DNA of 64,000 nt from Plut-88900 sp963668115 (lineage in GTDB: Bacteria; Chloroflexota; Dehalococcoidia; Plut-88900). The first letter of the stretch is position 1; every line of letters starts with the position of its first letter. The position numbers were made by a program, and so were the translations under genes. The stretch lies in contig OY764147.1 in NCBI GenBank assembly GCA_963668115.1, positions 1,860,001 through 1,924,000 of the forward strand, read 5' to 3'. The notes beneath the pieces are model-generated. The model made no database searches, was not told the origin of the DNA, and was given only the letters and a program-made list of their open reading frames with translations. Below, one piece after another: positions 58,461 to 64,000 of this stretch.

Positions 58461-59912
58461 ATGAAATTTGTGGCTACGGCGATAGCCCTGCTGGTCGCAT
58501 TTGTCGCGTGCTCCGGCACCGTGGAAGCTCCACCTCCCACCCGTGACGTAGACGCCACCGTCCAGACTGCCGTGGCGCAAGCCTTGCCTACCCTCACTCC
58601 TACGGCGATGCCAGACATCGACGCCACCATAGAAGCGGGTATGGCAGCGACGATGGCCGCCATCCCGCCCACACCCGTGCCACAAGAAACGTCTACATCC
58701 GTCCCTACGCCGATTCCTGTGCCAACTCCATTGCCTACCTCTACGCCCACGCCCCGGCCTACGGCCATTACCAGCCCGACGCCTACATCCAATGGCGGGC
58801 TTAGGCCGCGGTCTGAGTGGACGGAGGAAAATCCGGCTACCCTGCAAGAGCTGGAGGCAGAGATTGAGAAATATCGCGGCTCAAGCTTTGGGTTCATGTC
58901 CTTTGGCGGCGCGTACCAGTCTGCACAGTGGCAAGCCTACCTCGCGCCCTTCCAACGGAAGTTCGGGATTCAGATAATTGGAGACACCGGGGAGTCTCAT
59001 CGCATGATTCCAGCCATGGTAGCGACGAACAACTACACTTCGCACGTGATGGATATAGGCGGCCGCGAACTGCACAGGCAGATAGCACTTGGCAACCTGG
59101 AAGAGCTAGACATGAGTGTAGTGGACAACCGTAACCACATAGAAACGGTACGGACCCGGTACGGAGGCGGAGGCGCCTGGTCAACGGTGCTGGCCTACAA
59201 CACGGACGTGTTCCCGGAAGGCACTATCAAGGACTGGAGAGCGTTCTTCGACCGGGGCAATTTCCCGGGAACGCGAAGTGTAGGGGAGACTTACAGCTAT
59301 GGCGGCAGCTGGCTCCCTGCCTTGTTAGCTATCGACCCCAGCAGGCTTGACGATCCTGAGTGGAGAACCAGGCTCGGGGCACCCACGGATGAAGATGTGC
59401 AGGCGGCTTTGGCATATTGGAAAGCCAACCCTCCGGACAACTTCTGGTATACAGGTTCCGACTGCCCGCAGTTCCTGATTGCGGGTGAGAACGTGATGTG
59501 CACAGCGTGGAGCGGCAGGATATTCGAACCTCAGCGGGAAGGCGAGCCTCTCGGCATCTGCTGGGAGTGCGGGCACCTAGTGGGTACTAGGCTATTCGCT
59601 ATGGCCGAAGGTTTGAAGGAAGCAAACCCACAAGCCTTCGAGATTGGGCAATTGTTCATTGCCTGGACGGGACACCCTGAGATAAATGCCCAGATAGCTC
59701 TGTATGATCAGTGGGCCAACCCATACGGCCCCGTGAACCTGAAATCGGCCGAGTATCTGGACACCCCTGAGTTCGACGAAGCGCGGGCTGCCATTCCCAC
59801 GTCATCAACTAATATACCCTACGCGATATTTGAGGATGTAAAGCTGTCCTCGGAGAAAAGCGGGGAGTGGGAGAAGTTGTGGAATCGGTATGTGGATGGG
59901 GTTGGGGGGTAG
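58461..59912 (+). CDS. Extracellular solute-binding lipoprotein
   Basis: 483 residues. Lipoprotein signal (ALLVAFVACSG), about 100 residues of Pro/Thr-rich linker, then a periplasmic-binding-protein fold: FGFMSFGGAYQSAQWQAYLAPFQRKFGI, STVLAYNTDVFPEGTIKDWRAFFD, VMCTAWSGRIFEPQREGEP. Resembles spermidine/putrescine or iron binding proteins of ABC importers. No permease or ATPase is adjacent. TTGACG-N17-TAAGGT ends six bases before the ATG, so the message might be leaderless. Confidence 0.85.
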   Translation: MKFVATAIALLVAFVACSGTVEAPPPTRDVDATVQTAVAQALPTLTPTAMPDIDATIEAGMAATMAAIPPTPVPQETSTSVPTPIPVPTPLPTSTPTPRPTAITSPTPTSNGGLRPRSEWTEENPATLQELEAEIEKYRGSSFGFMSFGGAYQSAQWQAYLAPFQRKFGIQIIGDTGESHRMIPAMVATNNYTSHVMDIGGRELHRQIALGNLEELDMSVVDNRNHIETVRTRYGGGGAWSTVLAYNTDVFPEGTIKDWRAFFDRGNFPGTRSVGETYSYGGSWLPALLAIDPSRLDDPEWRTRLGAPTDEDVQAALAYWKANPPDNFWYTGSDCPQFLIAGENVMCTAWSGRIFEPQREGEPLGICWECGHLVGTRLFAMAEGLKEANPQAFEIGQLFIAWTGHPEINAQIALYDQWANPYGPVNLKSAEYLDTPEFDEARAAIPTSSTNIPYAIFEDVKLSSEKSGEWEKLWNRYVDGVGG

Positions 59913-60098
59913 GGGGTGGATACTGGAGATGGCGCAGGAGAGGAGGCCGCCGAAGGCACCCTACAGGCGGAGGACTTAAATTACTCAGGATAGTCTGGTA
60001 TCATGTACCCTACCCTAGGACGTTGACATCTTCAGAGGTACAGAACGGGGTACAATATCAATAGTGGTGGACGAGGCACGTCTTAAGGGGGTAGACCG

Positions 60099-60134
60099 AT
60101 GAGCCAAACGCGGGGGAGAGACCATGAAGCCTAG
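60099..60134 (+). CDS. Possible 11-residue leader peptide
   Basis: ATG behind AAGGGGG opens MSQTRGRDHEA-stop, overlapping the start of the 80-residue gene at 60124. It could couple translation to that gene. Very short, so only possible. 59913-60098 before it shows no gene. Confidence 0.2.
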   Translation: MSQTRGRDHEA

Positions 60135-60366
60135 AAAAATGCGGTGGCAAGGCCGCGACATAAACATTATGGACATGGACTTTGACGTTGCTAGCGAGGC
60201 TTGGTGCGAATATCGCCTACTGGATGGAGGAAGAGTCAGATTGAAAACCTCCGCACTGAGAATCTCTTGGATCCTAGACGAAAATGGGAATCGCACCTAC
60301 AACGATGAAGGCGACCCCAATATTATTGTTAACCATGCCACGAACGTAGTGTGCACGGAGGAATAA
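60124..60366 (+). CDS. Hypothetical protein
   Basis: 80 residues, beta-rich: KMRWQGRDINIMDMDFDVASEAWCEYRLLDGGRVRLKTSALRISWILDENG. No family named. AT-richer than flanking genes. First of three small genes in one direction with overlaps of a few bases. Confidence 0.55.
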   Translation: MKPRKMRWQGRDINIMDMDFDVASEAWCEYRLLDGGRVRLKTSALRISWILDENGNRTYNDEGDPNIIVNHATNVVCTEE

Positions 60367-60368
60367 TC

Positions 60369-60770
60369 ATGCAATCGTCAGTCCAGATTGCGATATCGAC
60401 GCCTGACACTCGGTTGGTACTAGCAACTGGGGCCAGTCAACTTCCTCCCAGTTTCAGTCAACGATTGGGGAAGGTGGAAGTGTTCTCCGCGAACAGAGTG
60501 ACGAGGGTGGTCATGATGTCTCCCTCCTCAGAGATCACACACTCCAAGGTGACCTTCAACGGGATTGTCCCTGACGCTCCAATCGTGTATGGCAACCCAC
60601 AGGGCCATGAAGAGGGGGTTAAAGAGAACGTCATATTCTACCCTCACCGCATGGAACCGATGCGGCCCTATACCTTCTATTTCCTTGATCGCTATATGTT
60701 GGCGCGCAAGAATGACGAAAACGACCTTGAGTTTTTCTATTTGAGCGACGCTGAAGGGGAGCAGACTTAA
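60369..60770 (+). CDS. Hypothetical protein
   Basis: 133 residues from ATG 60369, seven bases after GGAGG. Pattern VEVFSANRVTRVVMMSPSSEITHSKVTFNGI and VIFYPHRMEPMRPYTFYFLDRYMLARKND suggests a beta protein. No membrane segment. Two bases behind the previous stop. Function unknown. Confidence 0.55.
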   Translation: MQSSVQIAISTPDTRLVLATGASQLPPSFSQRLGKVEVFSANRVTRVVMMSPSSEITHSKVTFNGIVPDAPIVYGNPQGHEEGVKENVIFYPHRMEPMRPYTFYFLDRYMLARKNDENDLEFFYLSDAEGEQT

Positions 60771-60774
60771 GGTC

Positions 60775-60984
60775 GTGACAGGCGGCGAATTTCCCTTCGC
60801 CGGGGCAATTGTCTCTGGCATTGCTCGCTTTTTGTTCAGGCATAGAGAGAATGACCTACCCGTCTGCCATACGCGTATTGTGCGAGCACAACAGGGTTGG
60901 CCTTGGCACGAACGCATTGCCATTCATCCCCGCGCTGACTCTGGAATAGAGATCAAGGCCCTTCGCCCCGACAAGCCCGAATAA
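60775..60984 (+). CDS. Hypothetical protein
   Basis: 69 residues from GTG 60775 with TAAGG upstream: FPFAGAIVSGIARFLFRHREND then a His/Arg-rich half. Starts 4 bases after the previous stop. No family recognised. 60985-61078 after it is G-rich and holds part of the GGGGCATCGGAATG repeat. Confidence 0.4.
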   Translation: MTGGEFPFAGAIVSGIARFLFRHRENDLPVCHTRIVRAQQGWPWHERIAIHPRADSGIEIKALRPDKPE

Positions 60985-61078
60985 CCATGATTAGGTGGGG
61001 GGACTGTGGGGATATTGGCGCGATATATTCCTCACGGGGCATCGGAATGGGAAAGAGGGGCAGGGGTGGGGGGTGGCG

Positions 61079-62374
61079 TTAGTAGGGGACGCTGGATAGG
61101 GTGTTGGCGCCGGTGACGTTGGTGGCGCCGAGGAGGTAGCGGAGGGAGAGGGTCATGGGGCCCCGGGGGTCGAGGGGAGGGGCGCCGAGAATATCGCCGC
61201 CGATTACGTGGTCGATGCGGGGCAGGTTGATTTCTTCTTCGTAGTTGCCGGCGCAGACAACGGCGTCGGCTTCGGGTGGGAAGAAGGTGATGCCGGTGTC
61301 ACCGGGGTACTTGGACATTTCCGAGTTGACGACGGTGGTCTTGATTCCGGCCTTCTCGGCCTTGGCTGCGAGCATCATGGTGTCGACGCCGGGGTTGCCG
61401 GAGCCGGACCAGGTGAGGACAAGGCCGTCGGCGCGCAGCATCTTGAGGAGCTTGAGGGAGTAGTCGGTGGTGCGGTCCTTGTCGTCCTGGCTGAGAACCT
61501 GGGCCCGCTGGAGGAGGACGCCGGCGAAGTCGATCTGCCTGTTGTGCAGATCGTACAGGCAGCGGACTACGGGGTGGTTTTGCAGGTAGTAGGTGGTCTC
61601 TCTGCCGCAGGCGGGCGGGTTGAAGGGGTTGTAGACTGCGCCATCGAAGAGCTCGTTGGGGTGGAGAAGGGTGGGCTGCCAGCCGAAGATCTCGCCGTAG
61701 ACCTTGTGGAGGACTAGCTGGCAGGCGAATATGACCTTGGGGAGTCGGGTGTTGGATTGGGTGAGCTGATAGGTGTCCACGATGTCGGGATTCACAGCGT
61801 TAGCGGAGCGGGACAGGTATTCGGCGACTTTGAAGCCGGCGAGTCGGGCGGCGTGATTGTATTCCTGGACGTGGCCCGCTCCGTAGGCGTGGCTGTTGAG
61901 GGCGGAGGCCCGCTTGTCGGCGGATTCTTCGAGGAGTCGGGGCTTCAGTTCCAGGACTAGGAGGTGGTTGTCCCGGAAAAGGTTATAGCGGGCCGCGGAG
62001 CCGGTCATGTCCATGATGGAATCGCGCCAGTAAACGGGCTCGTCAGTCATGGGCTCGCTGCATACGACGACGAGGGGGTTAGTCAGGCGGTCGGTGCGGC
62101 CGGAGCCTACGGGGGTCGGGGGGCCGAGGAGGCCGGGGAAGATCCGGGCGGGGCCGGAGGGTTTGTGTCGGGGTTCGATGACGTCGAGGATGTTGATGAG
62201 GCGGGTTTTGTCGCCGGGGCGGACGAGGTGTAGGTCGACGCTGCTGAAGTGCTCGTCCCGGGAGACGAGGCCTATGACGGACTGGCGGTCTATGAGCAGG
62301 GTGTGGTTGGAGAGGCGGGTGTCGGGGGCGAACTGGGCGTTATGGACGGTAAAAGTGTGGAGTTGGAGCTTCAA
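61079..62374 (-). CDS. GrdE-like reductase component B subunit
   Basis: 431 residues, the length of GrdE, the proprotein of glycine/sarcosine/betaine reductase component B that self-cleaves at a Cys to form a pyruvoyl group. Seen: HPNELFDGAVYNPFNPPACGRETTYYLQNHPVVRCLYD, DGLVLTWSGSGNPGVDTMM, AEKAGIKTTVVNSEMS, ADAVVCAGNYEEEINLP. C256 is the best candidate for the cleavage Cys (GrdE Cys242 in clostridia). Opens on a TTG overlapping the vapC stop (TTGA). No selenoprotein GrdA/GrdB is in the window, so the substrate is unknown. Confidence 0.75.
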   Translation of the reverse strand: MKLQLHTFTVHNAQFAPDTRLSNHTLLIDRQSVIGLVSRDEHFSSVDLHLVRPGDKTRLINILDVIEPRHKPSGPARIFPGLLGPPTPVGSGRTDRLTNPLVVVCSEPMTDEPVYWRDSIMDMTGSAARYNLFRDNHLLVLELKPRLLEESADKRASALNSHAYGAGHVQEYNHAARLAGFKVAEYLSRSANAVNPDIVDTYQLTQSNTRLPKVIFACQLVLHKVYGEIFGWQPTLLHPNELFDGAVYNPFNPPACGRETTYYLQNHPVVRCLYDLHNRQIDFAGVLLQRAQVLSQDDKDRTTDYSLKLLKMLRADGLVLTWSGSGNPGVDTMMLAAKAEKAGIKTTVVNSEMSKYPGDTGITFFPPEADAVVCAGNYEEEINLPRIDHVIGGDILGAPPLDPRGPMTLSLRYLLGATNVTGANTLSSVPY

Positions 62375-62820
62375 GAGACGAGCTCACCGAGCCAGTGGAC
62401 TGTCGGGGCGAGGGGGGAGGCGGTGCGCTGGAGTCGCTGGTCGGCGGTCCAGAGGTCGCAGGCGAGGGTCTCGGCGAGGGCGAGGTAATGGGAGTCGTAA
62501 GCGGCGCCGTGGTTGAGCTGGGAGGCGAGCTCGAGGGCTCGGTGGTGGAGGTTTTTTGTCTCATAGAGTTCAATCTTCAGAGACATCAAATAGTCGAGCA
62601 ATTCCAGTGCTCTTTTGACGGTTAGTTCGCCTCTCCTCACATGACGATGGAGTGCATTGGTGACTTCAGCCAGCATGAAGTATGGGGCGGAAAGTCTAGT
62701 ACCATAATTTTCCCATGAGTGTAGCAAAGAGAGTGCTGTCTCAGTGTCTTCTTCCACGAAAAGCCACTTAAAAACTATACTGGCATCTACTACGACAGCG
62801 GCCTCTTTATGATGTTCCAC
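62371..62820 (-). CDS. vapC: PIN-domain ribonuclease toxin VapC
   Basis: 149 residues from GTG 62820. PIN-domain acidic residues: VVVDASIVFKWLFVEED, FMLAEVTNALHRHVRRGEL, AAYDSHYLALAETLACDLWTADQRL. Cleaves RNA, often initiator tRNA. 31 bp overlap with vapB ahead and a 4-bp overlap with the GrdE-like gene behind. Confidence 0.88.
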   Translation of the reverse strand: MEHHKEAAVVVDASIVFKWLFVEEDTETALSLLHSWENYGTRLSAPYFMLAEVTNALHRHVRRGELTVKRALELLDYLMSLKIELYETKNLHHRALELASQLNHGAAYDSHYLALAETLACDLWTADQRLQRTASPLAPTVHWLGELVS

Positions 62821-63107
62821 AGTTGCTCGTCTCGCTTCTCACGTTCTTCTCGGATAATGTCAACAGAGCTTCCAGGAAAAACCTTGTCCCCATAAAGCCT
62901 CTTGTGAAGGGCTCTAAGATCATCAACAGTCACGTGCTTTCGAGTCCTCATAAATCCGCCATTTGACTCTTCTTGGGAGAGCTGCTTTTCGATGGCGGTC
63001 TGGCAATATTGCCTCATGCTGACGCCTTTGAGGGCGGCGACGGCCTTGAGGCGTCGCTGGACGGGGGCATCAAGGTCCAAGGTGAGTCGTTTCTTTTTCT
63101 CTTCCAT
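62790..63107 (-). CDS. vapB: VapB-type ribbon-helix-helix antitoxin
   Basis: 105 residues. N-terminal KRLTLDLDAPVQRRLKAVAALKGVSMRQYCQTAIEKQL is an Arc/MetJ ribbon-helix-helix DNA-binding unit; the acidic C terminus (SVDIIREEREKRDEQLW) should wrap VapC. The 63108-63197 gap upstream shows no gene. Confidence 0.82.
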   Translation of the reverse strand: MEEKKKRLTLDLDAPVQRRLKAVAALKGVSMRQYCQTAIEKQLSQEESNGGFMRTRKHVTVDDLRALHKRLYGDKVFPGSSVDIIREEREKRDEQLWNIIKRPLS

Positions 63108-63197
63108 AGTTCGCCTCGGTCCAATTGGTTAGCTGTAGTAATTAGTATGACGCAAATACGGAAATACGTCTAATGCAGTTAAAAGGCCCCGGCAAGG

Positions 63198-64000
63198 TCA
63201 ATATCCGACTCCAGCGAGGCGGTTGAAGCCGGCGGGGTTGACGGAGCCGTAGATGAAGCGGAGGGGAAGGGAGAGGGGGCCAGAGGCGTCTATGGGGCGG
63301 ACGGCGAGGTGGGCACCGCCGAGGAGGCGGTCCGGGGGTTGCATGTGGACGGTCATTTCGTAGTTGCCGGTGCTGACGAGGGCGTCGGCCTCGGAGACGA
63401 AGTGGACGAAGCCGGGATCGTTGGGGCCAGGGGCCATCTCGGGGCTGAGGACTGTGGTGTGGATGCCAGCCTGCTCAAACTTCTGGCACATCATCATGAC
63501 GTCGACGCCGGACTGGCCGTCGCCGATCCACGTGAGGACTGCGCCATCGGCCTTGACCATGCGCAGAAGCTTTGTGGCGTAGCTGCCGATGCGGTCCTTT
63601 TCGTCGACGCTCATGGGGCCGTAGAACCAGAGGAGGACGCCGGCGAAGTTGAGGTCGACGCCGTGGCGTTGGTAGAGATGTCGGGTGACGGGGCTATTTT
63701 GGTAGAAGTAGGAGCAGTCCCGGGAGCCAGCGGGGCCCATGAAGCTGCTGAAGACGGCCCCGTCGAATATCTCGTTGGGGTGGACGAAGGTTGGCTGCCA
63801 GCCCATTCTTTCGGCGTAGAGCCAGCGGTCGCGGTGGAGCTGGCAGACGTAGTAGACGCGTGGGAAGTCGGGGCTGACGGGCGGGAGTTCCAGGATCTCG
63901 GTTGAATCGGGGGTGGAGTCACGGGCGGCGGAGGCGAGGAAGTCGGCGACTTTGAAGATGGCGCGTCGGGCGGCGAAGTTGTAGGAGCGGGCGTAGTCAG
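63198..64000 (-). CDS. Second GrdE-like protein (truncated by window edge)
   Basis: 267 residues to the edge; the frame is open to base 64000, so the N terminus lies outside. Paralogue of the 61079-62374 protein: YNFAARRAIFKVADFL, VYYVCQLHRDRW, MGWQPTFVHPNEIFDGAVFSS, VLTWIGDGQSGVDVMMMCQKFEQAG. At the position of C256 it has Gly (GPAGSRDC, with a Cys three places later), so self-cleavage may differ. The two paralogues may be paired subunits, separated by vapBC. Confidence 0.78.
   Translation of the reverse strand, partial: DYARSYNFAARRAIFKVADFLASAARDSTPDSTEILELPPVSPDFPRVYYVCQLHRDRWLYAERMGWQPTFVHPNEIFDGAVFSSFMGPAGSRDCSYFYQNSPVTRHLYQRHGVDLNFAGVLLWFYGPMSVDEKDRIGSYATKLLRMVKADGAVLTWIGDGQSGVDVMMMCQKFEQAGIHTTVLSPEMAPGPNDPGFVHFVSEADALVSTGNYEMTVHMQPPDRLLGGAHLAVRPIDASGPLSLPLRFIYGSVNPAGFNRLAGVGY

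Overview
The window is high-GC bacterial DNA, most likely from a Chloroflexota genome of the Dehalococcoidia/SAR202 type. That assignment is inferred from gene content, since no rRNA or tRNA is present. The content is: an F420 pathway (cofC, cofD, cofE, an NADPH-F420 reductase and two PPOX-type proteins), an archaeal-type fructose-bisphosphatase, GrdE-like proteins, an aerobic cytochrome c oxidase cluster with cytochrome c fused to subunit II, and many palindromic intergenic repeats.

Region by region. 0-12 kb: an Mrp ATPase, then a long minus-strand run (DUF177, rpmF, fabD, fabG, nusB, acpP, udg, RNase J, ftsK, fused accDA, SDR) joining fatty-acid synthesis to RNA/DNA housekeeping. 12-17 kb: an accessory block with a solitary terminase pair (TerS-like, small membrane protein, TerL), a duplicated terminase promoter, hairpin repeats, a small membrane protein and a RelE/ParE-type toxin-antitoxin pair. 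16-25 kb: enoyl-CoA hydratase, ruvB, and two ABC half-exporters that look like a heterodimer split by a 2.2 kb insertion carrying a proteasome-like Ntn hydrolase, then another toxin-antitoxin pair. 25-37 kb: ECF sigma factor and DUF5667 partner, rimI, and a dense plus-strand operon (M20 peptidase, cofD, cofC, VTT membrane protein, 2-hydroxyacid dehydrogenase, FGGY kinase, class II aldolase, DUF6379-like) converging on PPOX, cofE and npdG. 37-41 kb: a crippled toxin-antitoxin operon, a metzincin-like protein, a cytidylate-kinase-like protein, PPOX, RidA and a MetF-like protein. 41-50 kb: aerobic respiration (ctaG, COX IV, III, I and II on minus; ctaA, ctaB, sco and cytochrome c on plus), divided by a divergent promoter region with an 18-bp palindrome. 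50-57 kb: PadR/HAAS operon, PKD lipoprotein, then FBPase-rdgB-moaC behind a leader with an intrinsic terminator. 57-64 kb: a second, decayed terminase module, a solute-binding lipoprotein, a small foreign-looking operon, and two GrdE-like paralogues separated by vapBC.

The most striking unexplained signal is a 136-bp element present three times (about 12.0, 36.8 and 57.6 kb). It carries five TTGATTG boxes at nearly invariant spacing (11, 21, 62-63, 29 bp). Each copy lies upstream of a core minus-strand gene and immediately downstream of an accessory cassette (terminase, toxin-antitoxin, dead terminase). Recurrent minus-strand promoters of the form TTGACN-N17-TAnnnT, several with a TGC extension, can be read directly. 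Two genes carry probable one-base frameshifts, and two others have ATA or ATC exactly where the initiator codon should be.
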